This document shows, one piece after another, positions 1 to 9,292 of a DNA stretch of 64,000 nt (position 1 is its first letter; the number at the start of each line of letters is the position of its first letter). Made by a program: the position numbers and the translations under genes. The DNA is from Vibrio tubiashii. GTDB lineage: Bacteria; Pseudomonadota; Gammaproteobacteria; Enterobacterales; Vibrionaceae. The stretch is taken from the NCBI RefSeq assembly GCF_028551255.1, contig NZ_CP117029.1, positions 496,001 to 560,000 on the forward strand, read 5' to 3'. The notes under the pieces are model-generated. The model did not search any database. It was not told where the DNA came from and saw only the letters and a list, made by a program, of their open reading frames with translations.

Positions 1-414
1 TTTAATCACAACGTCCCACACTTCCGCATCTTCCCCTTTTGGTACAAAGAGCGTTTTTGTTGCTTCAATGCCGTTGTAATCACACTTGAATTTTGAATAT
101 GACAAGCCGTGGCGTACTTCATAACTTGCTTCATCTAAGCTTTTTGCAACTGGCTGCCATGAGATTGACCAGTAGTCGCCAGTTTGATCATCGCGCAGGT
201 AAACATAGTGACCCGGGCGATCGAAAGTTGCGTTAGGGCGGAATTTGGTAACACGGTTATATTCAGGGGAGTTGTAGAATGAATAACCCCCTGCATTGTG
301 CGAGATGACAGTACAGAACTTCTCTGTGCCTAAGTAGTTAGTCCATGGCGCAGGTACGTCTGGTCGAGTGATGACGTATTCACGATTGTCGTTATCGAAA
401 TAGCCGTATTTCAT
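1..414 (-). CDS. chbP: N,N'-diacetylchitobiose phosphorylase (GH94), N-terminal part
   Basis: Only the first 138 codons are present; the gene runs off the left edge. The protein starts MKYGYFDNDNREYVITRPD and continues with an N-terminal sequence I recognise from Vibrio chitobiose phosphorylases of glycoside hydrolase family 94. These cytosolic enzymes split (GlcNAc)2 with phosphate into GlcNAc and GlcNAc-1-phosphate, saving one ATP per disaccharide. There is no signal peptide, which fits cytosolic action on imported chitobiose. It is the last visible gene of the chitin operon, 87 nt after the hexosaminidase gene, with two stem-loops in the gap. The catalytic domain lies outside the window. 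Confidence 0.93.
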   Translation of the reverse strand, partial: MKYGYFDNDNREYVITRPDVPAPWTNYLGTEKFCTVISHNAGGYSFYNSPEYNRVTKFRPNATFDRPGHYVYLRDDQTGDYWSISWQPVAKSLDEASYEVRHGLSYSKFKCDYNGIEATKTLFVPKGEDAEVWDVVIK

Positions 415-434
415 GTTGATTTCCTTTTTACCAA

Positions 435-494
435 GCTGCCACTTTGGCAGCCAAAAATTTAAGCTAGTGAAAACCGCGAATGCTCACCATTCGC
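435..494 (-). repeat. two stem-loops between the hexosaminidase and phosphorylase genes
   Basis: Positions 435-451 form a 6-bp perfect stem (GCTGCC / GGCAGC, 5-nt loop). Positions 476-494 form a second 6-bp stem (GCGAAT / ATTCGC, 7-nt loop). Neither is followed by a U-tract in the direction of transcription, so they look like intercistronic mRNA structures rather than intrinsic terminators. Confidence 0.6.
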
Positions 495-501
495 TCCAGT
501 G

Positions 502-2412
502 TTATTTCCACGGTTGACGGTAGTTAATATCTTGCCTGTCGAGTAAAGGTAAATGGCCTTTTAACCGTGCTAAATAGTCTTCCCAATCCCGTTCGGATTT
601 CTCTGTCCAACAAGCTTCTGCCATGGCAGTGAGTCGTGGGAAAACCATGTAATCCATGCGATTTTGCTGTGTGACGATTTCGCTCCATAGTGCGCACTGA
701 ATACCCAAAATGCGTTTTCTTATTGGATCGTTATCAGGAACTTGCGCTAATGGCTCATAGCGATAAGCATTTTCGAGAGGGATAACCGCTGCCCAATCGA
801 CCCCAGGTTCCTCTGGGCTGTAGTCTTGGGTCATATCTAAATAAGTCGATTGACCTGGCTGTAAAATGACATCAAAGCCTTGTTTAGCGCAGTTAAGAGC
901 AGCCTCTTCACTGAGCCAAGAGTAAATAACCGTATCTTTGCTGACCTTATTGCCGTGTTGAGCCTCTTCCCAACCCACCATACGTTTACCCAGTGAGCGA
1001 AGCTTTTTCTCCGCATAGCCGAGAAGATGACCTTGGAGCTCTTTAGCGCTCTGATAACCCTTCTCTTGCATCAGTTTCTGGCAGGCAGGGCTTTCTAGCC
1101 ACACGCCGTCAGGCACTTCATCGGCACCAATATGAACCCAAGGGGAGGGAAATAGCTCAGCGACTTCTTGTAAAACCTTGTCGAGGAACTCGTAAGTGCC
1201 AGCAAGGGCTGGCGAGAGCACATTGTCGTTGTAGTGCTGAATGCTGCGATACTGAGAACGATCATTGGGATCTTGTAATAGCTCTGGTAAAGATTTAATC
1301 GCCGCACGGCAATGGCCTGGGATATCGATCTCTGGAATTACGTTGATTCCGCGTTCGTCTGCATAAGCAATCACCTCTTTGACTTCTTCTTGGCTGTAAT
1401 AACCGCCATATATGTCAGCTAGGTGACTGTATTGAGGTTCAAGCTCCGTCCCAACTCCGCGGTAGCCACCAATTTTGGTTAACTCTGGCAGCGCTTTAAT
1501 TTCCAAACGCCATCCTTCATCATCGGTTAGGTGCCAGTGGAAAGTATTAAATTTGTAATGGGCGAGTTGGTTGATTAAACGCTTTACCATATCAATTGAG
1601 TGGAAGTGGCGAGCACAATCCAACATCATGCCGCGATACTTAAAACGTGGCGCATCAACGACCTTAATACACGGAAGAGATAAGCTATGGTCGTCATCTT
1701 GCTCAATTAATTGCAACAGGGTTGCGCTGGCATGAACAAAACCAGAGCGAGAACCTGCTTCAAGGCGAACGCCTGCACCACTCACCGTAAGTTGGTACTC
1801 ACCTTCATCAAGAGTCGGATTATTGCGATAAACAATCTCGCTATGACCTATGGTTTGAGCTTTAAAGTCAAACAACCTTTCTAGTTCTAGCTGCAACCAG
1901 GTGGCGGCTTTCTCGGCTAGATTAGCTTGTAATGTAATTTGACTAGAGCGAGTCAGTTGAAATTTACCATCAAATAGTTCGACCTTATTTGGCTTAGGAA
2001 TCAGCGCAATTTCAGGCGTATCAACACTCGGGAGCTCGGCGCGTTCACGATATGGCGAGGCAAGGGCAATAGGGGTCAAGACGACCTGATGCTTTTCCTG
2101 ACCACCATTAGCAATAATGACCGCGTCTTTTAGTCCGTCGGTGTAGAAACGAAATGGAGCAGTATTGATACTAAACTCGCAGTAGTAGTGCTGATTGGCC
2201 TCAAGAATTTCGATATCAGGTTTGACCGTGCAGAAACTACCAACCTGTTTGATTTCTCCATGAGTAAAGCTATCAGGCAAGATAAAACGATCAATGATAA
2301 ACTGCAGCTGCCAGTTGTCGAGTGATTGATCGGTAAGGTTATGCAAAGTTAAACCAAAACGGCAAAACTGCTTTTGTTCGGATAGGACAGCAAGTTCGAC
2401 GCGAAAGCTCAT
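502..2412 (-). CDS. beta-N-acetylhexosaminidase (GH20), cytosolic
   Basis: A 636-residue family 20 exo-hydrolase that releases GlcNAc from the non-reducing end of chitooligosaccharides. The catalytic Asp-Glu pair is in HIGADEVPDGVW, and the (beta/alpha)8 barrel signature FHWHLTDDEGWR is present. The reading frame extends 44 codons further upstream, but that extension lies inside the preceding kinase gene. The start MSFRVELAVLSEQ, 10 bp after the kinase stop codon, is chosen instead. There is no signal peptide, so it should act in the cytosol on short oligosaccharides brought in by the adjacent ABC transporter. It corresponds by context to V. cholerae VC0613. Confidence 0.93.
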   Translation of the reverse strand: MSFRVELAVLSEQKQFCRFGLTLHNLTDQSLDNWQLQFIIDRFILPDSFTHGEIKQVGSFCTVKPDIEILEANQHYYCEFSINTAPFRFYTDGLKDAVIIANGGQEKHQVVLTPIALASPYRERAELPSVDTPEIALIPKPNKVELFDGKFQLTRSSQITLQANLAEKAATWLQLELERLFDFKAQTIGHSEIVYRNNPTLDEGEYQLTVSGAGVRLEAGSRSGFVHASATLLQLIEQDDDHSLSLPCIKVVDAPRFKYRGMMLDCARHFHSIDMVKRLINQLAHYKFNTFHWHLTDDEGWRLEIKALPELTKIGGYRGVGTELEPQYSHLADIYGGYYSQEEVKEVIAYADERGINVIPEIDIPGHCRAAIKSLPELLQDPNDRSQYRSIQHYNDNVLSPALAGTYEFLDKVLQEVAELFPSPWVHIGADEVPDGVWLESPACQKLMQEKGYQSAKELQGHLLGYAEKKLRSLGKRMVGWEEAQHGNKVSKDTVIYSWLSEEAALNCAKQGFDVILQPGQSTYLDMTQDYSPEEPGVDWAAVIPLENAYRYEPLAQVPDNDPIRKRILGIQCALWSEIVTQQNRMDYMVFPRLTAMAEACWTEKSERDWEDYLARLKGHLPLLDRQDINYRQPWK

Positions 2413-2422
2413 AATCTTATCC

Positions 2423-3298
2423 TTAATAAAGATTGTGCTCAGGTTGACCGGCAAACATGATTGCGCCCTCGATGGCATCAAATTGCGGTTCAACAATCCA
2501 AGACTGTACTGGTGGCGAAAGCCAAGCTTTGATGCGCTCAGCAATGCTGCCCATTAAACAGATGCGAGTTGCACCTTTACGATTAAGTGCCACTAGGAAC
2601 ATTTCAATGTCTGCAGCCGTCTGCTTAAGCATGTCGATTGCTAAGCTATCGCCCTGATGGGCGTGTTGAAAAATGGCAGGAGAGAATTGTCCGTAGTCTC
2701 TTGGTAATGCCGATTTAGACCATTCCACTATTTGGTCAACATCATGGTTGAAATGAGCGAGAACGTGCTGAGCAAGTGGAGTCTTTTCGCCGATACCATC
2801 TTGAGCAAGAAGAACTTTTTGAATAAGGCGTAGGCCCATAACAGCGCCGCCACCTTGATCTGAGATTGGAAACTCACGTCCACCGACAACATGTTGTTGA
2901 TCATTTTCAAGGTAGATACCACAAGAGCCTGTGCCTGCAATCATGATCGCACCAGCATCACCATTATGGGCGCCAATACAGGCGCCGTACGCGTCGGTGT
3001 TTAGCACGATCGAAGCGAATGGGTGTGGTAGTTCCATAAAGGCTTGCCATGCTGATTTTTGCTCAGCACCTGCTAGAGCAAGGCCAAGATGCATGCGCGC
3101 AAAATCATTGGAAGTTAAGCCACCTTGAGCGGCGGCTTCGGTAATAGCTTGAACAATCGAAGCCATTGCAACTTCAACGCCTAGCAAAATATTGGCGCTA
3201 CCGCTTTTCGCTTCGCCGATTAAGTTGCCTTGCTCATCACGGATTCTGGCGCGGCACGAGGTACCGCCACCATCAATACCAACAAATAACTTACTCAT
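2423..3298 (-). CDS. gspK: glucosamine kinase, BadF/BadG ATPase family
   Basis: A 291-residue ASKHA-fold kinase. The N-terminal phosphate-binding motif is GIDGGGTSCRA (residues 8-18) and a second nucleotide-binding loop is IAGTGSCGIY near residue 120. In V. cholerae the protein at this position is described as a glucosamine-specific cytosolic kinase, which fits the GH9 glucosaminidase just upstream. GlcNAc as a substrate cannot be excluded from sequence. Its start overlaps the end of the upstream GH9 gene by 8 bp, which suggests translational coupling. It has no signal peptide. Confidence 0.88.
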   Translation of the reverse strand: MSKLFVGIDGGGTSCRARIRDEQGNLIGEAKSGSANILLGVEVAMASIVQAITEAAAQGGLTSNDFARMHLGLALAGAEQKSAWQAFMELPHPFASIVLNTDAYGACIGAHNGDAGAIMIAGTGSCGIYLENDQQHVVGGREFPISDQGGGAVMGLRLIQKVLLAQDGIGEKTPLAQHVLAHFNHDVDQIVEWSKSALPRDYGQFSPAIFQHAHQGDSLAIDMLKQTAADIEMFLVALNRKGATRICLMGSIAERIKAWLSPPVQSWIVEPQFDAIEGAIMFAGQPEHNLY

Positions 3299-5018
3299 TG
3301 GTTGTCTCCTCAGTATTGAAGTGAGCGAACTGACTTACTATCGCGAGTAAATACCAAGCGCCATGTGGAATCCATTGCTCTCCCCAACGCCAGTTTTGCA
3401 ACATGTCGTCTTTCTGTTTTTCTGGGTTAAAGGCGATGTCGTTTTCGTCTTCAAATCCTGCGGTAATACCGTTACAAATGCCGCCTTTGGCATTAAAGAA
3501 TCCAAGCTGTGGCAGGTAATCTGGATTGTTGATGCCATGCCCATCTAGCATGCACATATGGTAAGGGTTAAGGCCTAAGATCCAGTTGAGACTGTTTTGG
3601 GCGAATGCGAGCAGTTGTTGCTTCATCGCATGATCTTCAATATGCGCAAGGGCTAAAAATGCCATGCTACTGAGAGAGCCTAAACGTGCATTCTCTCCTT
3701 GCCACCAATAACCGCTTTCATTGTTCTGCGCGACAAAGAATGCATCGCGCTTTTCACCATCAACCGATTTGACGTATTGGCGAGGGTAACCAAATGGGTT
3801 TGCCACGCTATTGCTAATCGTCAATTCAAACTTCACCGCTCGATTGAGCACTTCGGTCACTTGTGATTTTCGTTGAGCGTTAGGCTCAACATTGAGGTAC
3901 TCACATAGAGCGATAACGGGCAGGCCGGCTTCAGCGGCGTGATAGTATGGGCGACTGCCATCTTGGTTGGCAGCCCAGTAATGGTTGAAGTTTTGGTCAC
4001 TTTGTTGACGTGAGACCAGTTGATTGCTCCAGTAGCGGCACTCTTCAAGATACTGTTCATTTTCTGTTGTACGCAGCAGTTCAGTCACGGCTAGCAACGC
4101 ACAGTACTCATCAATGATGTTCTCTTGGCCGTCATCTAGGTATTGGCGGTTAAACTCTTTAAGGTGCCAATAGCCTTTCTCAGCAGCGGCTAAGTATTCT
4201 TGGCGAGTAAACTCACCGGATTCATCTAATCGAGCTGCCTGAGCTAATGCCGCGATAGAGATACCGCCACCTTGTCTAAAGCCTGCTTGATGGTCTTCAG
4301 ACTTGTGGCCGTCTTGAGTCGCGTAGGCACAAATCTCTCGCTGTTTGGTATCTTTCGACCACTTATCAAATACGGTCATGTAAAAGTAACCGGCTTCATT
4401 TTGCATTCGCACTAGGAAATCTGCGCCGAATAGCGCCTCTTCAATTAAGCGAACTTTAGAGAAAGCGGGCAAAGCATCTCCACTACCTACAAGTTCTAAA
4501 CCTTTGAGCATGTTCCAAACTACCATCGGAGTTTGCTGCGGATTTAGGTAATTGGCATACGACAAGTGACTTAGGTATTTGCTGACATCCCCTGAGGCAT
4601 CATACCAGCCGCCTTGAACATTTACGGTTTGATCACTGCCGAGAATAGGAACCTGCTTATCTTGTTTGTCAAAGCGGCCACCACATCGTTGTGATTTGAA
4701 GTAGTGGAGCAGATCGGAAAAGGTTGTGTTGAGCAGTAGGCCTTGCTCAATTGCAAATACTTCAGAGCGCAGGTTTTCAACTCTTAGGTAGAAGCGTCCT
4801 GCTTGTTCAAAATCAGAGAATTCAATACGAAAAAAACTCCCTTGGTGCCAATTAGCGACCTTTGTGCCTTTCTCAATAGCAAAAGTCGCCACAGTTTGAT
4901 GACTGTCGGCACATACTAACAACGCAGTGGTAGATGAAAGTCGTGTCTTGCCGGTCATCAAAACAGCCTGCTTTGGCCCAAGGGCTTCATAACCAATATG
5001 GTTAGTAAGTAGCAGCAT
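3291..5018 (-). CDS. GH9-family exo-beta-D-glucosaminidase
   Basis: A 575-residue protein with an N-terminal immunoglobulin-like domain (about residues 1-95) followed by a family 9 (alpha/alpha)6 catalytic domain. GGWYDASGDVSKY carries the DAxGD-type catalytic base region, and the C-terminal GINPY-like part (WILGLNPYHMCMLDG) and the acidic stretch after it are typical of GH9. Such proteins are usually annotated as endoglucanases. The Vibrionaceae members in chitin operons have been characterised as glucosaminidases acting on GlcN or GlcN-GlcNAc ends. The absence of a signal peptide and the adjacent GlcN kinase support that here. Confidence 0.85.
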   Translation of the reverse strand: MLLLTNHIGYEALGPKQAVLMTGKTRLSSTTALLVCADSHQTVATFAIEKGTKVANWHQGSFFRIEFSDFEQAGRFYLRVENLRSEVFAIEQGLLLNTTFSDLLHYFKSQRCGGRFDKQDKQVPILGSDQTVNVQGGWYDASGDVSKYLSHLSYANYLNPQQTPMVVWNMLKGLELVGSGDALPAFSKVRLIEEALFGADFLVRMQNEAGYFYMTVFDKWSKDTKQREICAYATQDGHKSEDHQAGFRQGGGISIAALAQAARLDESGEFTRQEYLAAAEKGYWHLKEFNRQYLDDGQENIIDEYCALLAVTELLRTTENEQYLEECRYWSNQLVSRQQSDQNFNHYWAANQDGSRPYYHAAEAGLPVIALCEYLNVEPNAQRKSQVTEVLNRAVKFELTISNSVANPFGYPRQYVKSVDGEKRDAFFVAQNNESGYWWQGENARLGSLSSMAFLALAHIEDHAMKQQLLAFAQNSLNWILGLNPYHMCMLDGHGINNPDYLPQLGFFNAKGGICNGITAGFEDENDIAFNPEKQKDDMLQNWRWGEQWIPHGAWYLLAIVSQFAHFNTEETTNE

Positions 5019-5052
5019 TAAAATCTCCGAAAAATCAATCTTGGTATTAGTT

Positions 5053-5073
5053 GAGCCAAGAAAATCTTGGCTC
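5053..5073 (-). repeat. 9-bp perfect stem-loop in the chitin operon
   Basis: GAGCCAAGA and TCTTGGCTC form a perfect 9-bp stem with a 3-nt loop in the 63-nt gap between the ABC ATPase gene and the GH9 gene. No U-tract follows on the minus strand. It is more likely an RNA stability or processing element than a terminator. Confidence 0.6.
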
Positions 5074-5081
5074 TTTAGGTT

Positions 5082-6077
5082 TTAGTTTTCGTATAGGTAA
5101 CAGCGAACAAAGTGGTTATCAGAAAGCTGAGTCACTTCTGGTAGCTGTTCGCGACATTTATCAGAAGCGTGCTGGCATCGACCGGCAAAAGGGCAGCCTA
5201 CAGAGACTGGCGTCCAGAGTGGGATCTCGCCTTTGTTGCCTTTGAGTTTCTCGTGAATCGATTTGCTTGGATCTGGTACCGCAGAAACCAATAGCTGTGT
5301 ATATGGGTGCTGAGGGTTATGAATGATCTCTTCAGTATCGCCCCATTCAACCATGTGGCCGACATACATAACTGCGAGATCTTCTGCAATGTAACGTGCA
5401 GTAGCGATGTCGTGAGTGATGTAAAGCAGAGACATTTGTTTCTCAAACTTCATCTCTTCCATTAGGTTGAGTACACCAGCACGAATCGAAACATCCAGCA
5501 TTGACGTCGGTTCATCGGCCAACACCACTTCCGCACCTACTGCGATGTTGCGAGCTAAGTTGACACGCTGACGCTGACCACCAGATAACTGATGTGGGAA
5601 CTTTTGCGCCGTTTCTTTTGGTGGGATAAGACCTACTTGCTCAAGCAGATCGTATACACGCTCTTCCTGTTCCTTTTTATTGCGAGGATCCACTTTTTTA
5701 TGGATCAGCAACGGACGAAGAATATGGTGGAAGATATTGTGAGTAGGGTTTAGTGAACCAAACGGGTCTTGCCAAACCATCTGTACACCTTCGCGGTACG
5801 CCATTAGGTCAGAACGCGAGTCGATGGTTTGAATATCACGACCTTTGTACTCAATCACACCATCGGTTGGTGCATACATTTTTGCGATCATCTTGGCGGT
5901 TGTTGATTTACCTGAACCAGATTCACCAACCACAGACAGGCCGCGGCTTTTGTACATTTTAAATGATACGTCGTTGATGGCACGCATCATTGGCTGTTGT
6001 AATGCATTGCTACTGATCGGGAAATCTTTAACTAGGTTTTTCCCTTCTACCAATAGCTCGCCAAATTCTTTGCTCAT
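5082..6077 (-). CDS. chitin-oligosaccharide ABC transporter ATP-binding subunit (DppF-like)
   Basis: A 331-residue ABC ATPase. It has Walker A GESGSGKST (about residues 50-58), signature LSGGQRQR, Walker B VVLADEPTSMLD and the H-loop in YITHDIATA. The C-terminus carries the cysteine-containing oligopeptide/dipeptide tail (GCPFAGRCQHASDKC...C). It pairs with the ATPase encoded 42 nt upstream to energise import of (GlcNAc)n delivered by the periplasmic binding protein. Sequence alone says peptide/oligosaccharide family; the chitin substrate is inferred from the operon. Confidence 0.9.
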   Translation of the reverse strand: MSKEFGELLVEGKNLVKDFPISSNALQQPMMRAINDVSFKMYKSRGLSVVGESGSGKSTTAKMIAKMYAPTDGVIEYKGRDIQTIDSRSDLMAYREGVQMVWQDPFGSLNPTHNIFHHILRPLLIHKKVDPRNKKEQEERVYDLLEQVGLIPPKETAQKFPHQLSGGQRQRVNLARNIAVGAEVVLADEPTSMLDVSIRAGVLNLMEEMKFEKQMSLLYITHDIATARYIAEDLAVMYVGHMVEWGDTEEIIHNPQHPYTQLLVSAVPDPSKSIHEKLKGNKGEIPLWTPVSVGCPFAGRCQHASDKCREQLPEVTQLSDNHFVRCYLYEN

Positions 6078-6119
6078 AATTGTCTCCAGTAATCTTTATA
6101 GTTATTTCTCAATGGCTCT

Positions 6120-7103
6120 CTAGAGTTTGCTTTGAGCTATCGGGTCACCATAAAGGTGGCAATTTGAGAAACGATTAGGCTCGATTTGTCGTAGTTGAGT
6201 CGGTACGCGAGTACATGCCTCGTGAACGCGGTCACAGCGTGCTTGGAAACGACAACCTTGTGGAATTTCCAGTAGGTTGAGAGGGTTTCCTGGAATACCA
6301 GTCAACTTAGTTTTTGGCCCAGTTAATGGAGGGAAAGAACTACCTAACCCCTTGGTATAAGGGTGGTAAGGGCTTTCTAGAATTTGTTTCGAAGGCGCAA
6401 CTTCAATTAACTCACCTGAGTACATGATGCCGATGCGGTCAGAGAACTCGACCATCAAAGAGATATCATGGGTAATGAATAAGATTGAGAAGCCAAACTC
6501 TTCTTTCAGTGCATAGATTTTTTGCAGAATCTCACGTTGAACCACAACATCCAGTGCTGTGGTTGGCTCATCCATGATGATCATCTTAGGATTGAGCGCG
6601 AGAGCGATCGCAATCACCAAGCGTTGACGCATGCCACCCGAGAACTGGTGCGGGTAGTCAGTGAGTCGGCTAGGGTGAATATCGACAATCTCTAACAGAC
6701 CTTCAGCGCGTTTACGGGCTTGTTCACGAGTCATGTTGGTGTGGCGCATAATAACGTCACAAAACTGCTCTTCCATGGTCAGTACAGGGTTCAAAGCATT
6801 CATTGCGCTTTGGAACACCATCGACATTTCGCTCCAACGGAACGACTGCATTCGATCGTCACTGTACTTAAGGATATCTTCACCATTGAAGATAACCTCA
6901 CCACCGGTAATAAATGCAGGCGGCTTATGCAGGCGCATTAGCGAGAAGGCAACGGTAGATTTACCACAACCAGACTCGCCTGCTAGACCAAACACTTCAC
7001 CTGGGGCAATGTCAAAGCTGACATTGTTACAAGCACGGACGTCGCCTGCGTCAGTAATATAGTCAACGCAAAGGTTGCGGATAGAAATAAGTGGGCTAGT
7101 CAT
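6120..7103 (-). CDS. chitin-oligosaccharide ABC transporter ATP-binding subunit (DppD-like)
   Basis: A 327-residue ABC ATPase with Walker A GESGCGKST, signature FSGGMRQR, Walker B MIIMDEPTTALD and the H-loop ITHDISLMVEF. The C-terminal region has the Cys-rich oligopeptide-transporter extension (GCRFQARCDRVHEACTRVP...C). It begins 2 nt after the permease gene stop and is the second of two non-identical ATPases, as in Dpp/Opp systems. Substrate assignment comes from its place between the chitooligosaccharide-binding protein and the chitinolytic enzymes. Confidence 0.9.
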   Translation of the reverse strand: MTSPLISIRNLCVDYITDAGDVRACNNVSFDIAPGEVFGLAGESGCGKSTVAFSLMRLHKPPAFITGGEVIFNGEDILKYSDDRMQSFRWSEMSMVFQSAMNALNPVLTMEEQFCDVIMRHTNMTREQARKRAEGLLEIVDIHPSRLTDYPHQFSGGMRQRLVIAIALALNPKMIIMDEPTTALDVVVQREILQKIYALKEEFGFSILFITHDISLMVEFSDRIGIMYSGELIEVAPSKQILESPYHPYTKGLGSSFPPLTGPKTKLTGIPGNPLNLLEIPQGCRFQARCDRVHEACTRVPTQLRQIEPNRFSNCHLYGDPIAQSKL

Positions 7104-7105
7104 AA

Positions 7106-8131
7106 TTATTTATCTCCGCTCCAAAGTGCATTTTGAGGTGGCATTTCAGGTGTACGTTCTTTCTTGTCTTGAGCTGCAAGCTTCTTCCAACGCTTCATGC
7201 CTTTATGTGAACGTAGCTGAGGGTTGGCAATCTCATCGACTGCGAAGTTAAGCAGTGCTAGACCCGTAACCAGTACAGTAAGTGCGATACAAGGTGTTAG
7301 AACTTCCCACCATGCGCCGATTAGCATCGCAGATGATTGGTTAACGTTGTAAAGCATGATGCCCCAGCTGATGGTATTCGGGTCACCGAGACCAAGGAAC
7401 GAAATGATAGATTCCATACCAATTGCGTACATCACTGAGCCAATAAAGCTCGCACCAACGATTGGGATTAAGTTCGGTAGAATCTCAACAAAGATGATGC
7501 GGAAAGAGGACTCACCAAGCACTTCAGCGGCTTTAACAAACTCTTTCTCTCGTAAGGCAAGCGTTTGAGAGCGAATAACCCTCGCGCCCCAAGCCCAGGA
7601 GGTACAACCGATAATGATGGCAATGGTTAGCGGCCCTGCCTCACCAATGAAGGCGGCTAAAACAAATAGCAATGGGTATTGAGGGATAACCAGCATGATG
7701 TTCATCGCGGCGGTTAACACGTCATCAACACGACCTCCGAAGTAACCTGCTGAGATACCGATGATGGTTGCAAGTAGACATACTGTGATACCCGCACCAA
7801 AGCCGACACCGAGAGAAATACGCGCACCGTGAACAAGCTGAGACCAAATATCGCGGCCCATGCGGCTAGTACCAAGAACGTGATCGGCTTTTTTAGACAT
7901 GATCATGGTGCGGCGATCAGTCGCTAAGTTCTGTGCAATCCAACCATCTGGGTTAGCTTTTGCTGATGTGACAACAAAACCTGGGTACTCATGTGGATTA
8001 CCAGTTCTTTTATCTGGAGCATGCTTAGTCAGTACCGGTGCGAAAATCGCGACAAGTAAGAACACTGAGACAATGGCTAAACCGACACGTGCGTATGCGT
8101 TACCTAAAATTAGCTTAAATAGTTGTTTCAT
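7106..8131 (-). CDS. chitin-oligosaccharide ABC transporter permease (DppC-like)
   Basis: A 341-residue inner-membrane permease of the BPD transport family. One N-terminal membrane segment (about residues 15-35) is followed by a long periplasmic loop and five further helices. The EAA cytoplasmic loop that contacts the ATPase is visible as AAEVLGESSFRIIFVEILPN. The extended loop after the first helix (to about residue 95) is typical of DppC/OppC subunits. It is 2 nt from each neighbour in the operon, consistent with coupled translation. Confidence 0.9.
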   Translation of the reverse strand: MKQLFKLILGNAYARVGLAIVSVFLLVAIFAPVLTKHAPDKRTGNPHEYPGFVVTSAKANPDGWIAQNLATDRRTMIMSKKADHVLGTSRMGRDIWSQLVHGARISLGVGFGAGITVCLLATIIGISAGYFGGRVDDVLTAAMNIMLVIPQYPLLFVLAAFIGEAGPLTIAIIIGCTSWAWGARVIRSQTLALREKEFVKAAEVLGESSFRIIFVEILPNLIPIVGASFIGSVMYAIGMESIISFLGLGDPNTISWGIMLYNVNQSSAMLIGAWWEVLTPCIALTVLVTGLALLNFAVDEIANPQLRSHKGMKRWKKLAAQDKKERTPEMPPQNALWSGDK

Positions 8132-8133
8132 AA

Positions 8134-9120
8134 TTATTTTCCTCCCTTGCGCAGGCGAGGGTCTAGAACGACATAAGCCATATCTGCAATTAAGTTAAAT
8201 GACAGCATAAACAGCGTCATAATGATTAATTGACCTTGAAGAACCTGGTAATCACGTGCGTGAATCGCGTTAAGAAGAACCGTACCAAGCCCTGGGTAGT
8301 TAAAGATGATTTCTACAATCAGCTGACCGCCAATCGCCATACCGAGTGACATTGAAAGGGCAGTCACACTTGGCAGTAGCGCATTTCGTGCTGCGTAGTT
8401 GAAAACAACGCGGTTTTCGCTTAAACCCTTACCTTTCGCCATAGTGATGTAGTCTTCGGCGAGTAGGTTAATCATGTTGTTACGCATGTTGATCAAGAAG
8501 CCACCGATCTGAACCACAGAAGCACAAAACAGCGGTAGGATGGCGTGGTAGGCGACGTCTTTGATGAACTCCCAGCTTGTCCATTCAGGCACTGTACCTG
8601 CTGTGTAGGCATATCCTGTTGGGAACCATTTCAAGCCGATTGCGAAAGTAAAGAGCGCTAGCATCGCGATAACAACTTGAGGGACGGCTTGAATAATGAG
8701 CATGCCTGGTGTGACGAAAGCATCGTACTTGCTGCCGCGCTTCCATGCGGCGAAGATGCCTAAGATAGAACCTAGTGAGAATGATAGGATTACGGCTGAA
8801 CCTGCAAGGAACAGTGACCAACCAAACGCACCACCAAGCAGTTTGTTTACAGATAGCGGGTAGAATTGGATTGAAGTACCCAGTTCCCAGCTAAGAATAT
8901 TTTTCATGTAAGCAACGTATTGAACAAACAGGCCGCCATCGACGAAACCTAGTAGCTCTTTCATTGCTGCGATACGCTCAGGCGTTACCTGAACCGATGC
9001 GTTAGCGAACATCATGGTGACCGGATCACCCGGCATCGCACGAGGAATAATAAAGTTTAATGTCGCCGCAACTAATAGCGCGACCAAATAGAACGACAAA
9101 CGTCTTAAAAAATAACCCAT
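8134..9120 (-). CDS. chitin-oligosaccharide ABC transporter permease (DppB-like)
   Basis: A 328-residue permease with the typical DppB N-terminus (MGYFLRRLSFYLVALLVAAT then NFIIPRAMPGDP). Six membrane segments and the EAA loop (MAKGKGLSENRVVFNYAARN) are visible. It forms the heterodimeric channel with the next gene product. It follows cbp after a 172-nt, highly structured gap, whereas the other transporter genes are tightly packed. That arrangement would allow the binding protein to be made in excess over the membrane components. Confidence 0.9.
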   Translation of the reverse strand: MGYFLRRLSFYLVALLVAATLNFIIPRAMPGDPVTMMFANASVQVTPERIAAMKELLGFVDGGLFVQYVAYMKNILSWELGTSIQFYPLSVNKLLGGAFGWSLFLAGSAVILSFSLGSILGIFAAWKRGSKYDAFVTPGMLIIQAVPQVVIAMLALFTFAIGLKWFPTGYAYTAGTVPEWTSWEFIKDVAYHAILPLFCASVVQIGGFLINMRNNMINLLAEDYITMAKGKGLSENRVVFNYAARNALLPSVTALSMSLGMAIGGQLIVEIIFNYPGLGTVLLNAIHARDYQVLQGQLIIMTLFMLSFNLIADMAYVVLDPRLRKGGK

Positions 9121-9198
9121 AACTTATACCTTACTTACCCAGATTTTCCCTGTTTCTGGCTTCAGGTCGCCCTAGCGAAAACGAAATTTAGAGCGAAC

Positions 9199-9276
9199 AA
9201 TCCCCTGACGACTAGCGCCACATAACAAACTGGTTACAGTGTGGGGGATTTTGCGGCATACGGAATGTATGCCGCA
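9199..9276 (-). repeat. two large stem-loops between cbp and the permease genes
   Basis: Nearest to cbp is a perfect 10-bp stem (TGCGGCATAC 9252-9261 with GTATGCCGCA 9267-9276, 5-nt loop). Next to it is a nested structure: AATCCCC 9199-9205 with GGGGATT 9244-9250, CCACA 9218-9222 with TGTGG 9240-9244 (the two share position 9244), and TAAC 9223-9226 with GTTA 9233-9236. There is no U-tract. By analogy with malE-malF type gaps, it may protect the upstream cbp transcript or attenuate the downstream genes. Confidence 0.65.
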
Positions 9277-9292
9277 TAGTTAGAACAACTAC

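Noticed and set aside
2413..2544. 44-residue N-terminal extension of the hexosaminidase
   Set aside because: It overlaps the kinase coding region and has no family similarity; the ATG at 2412 lies just after the kinase stop.
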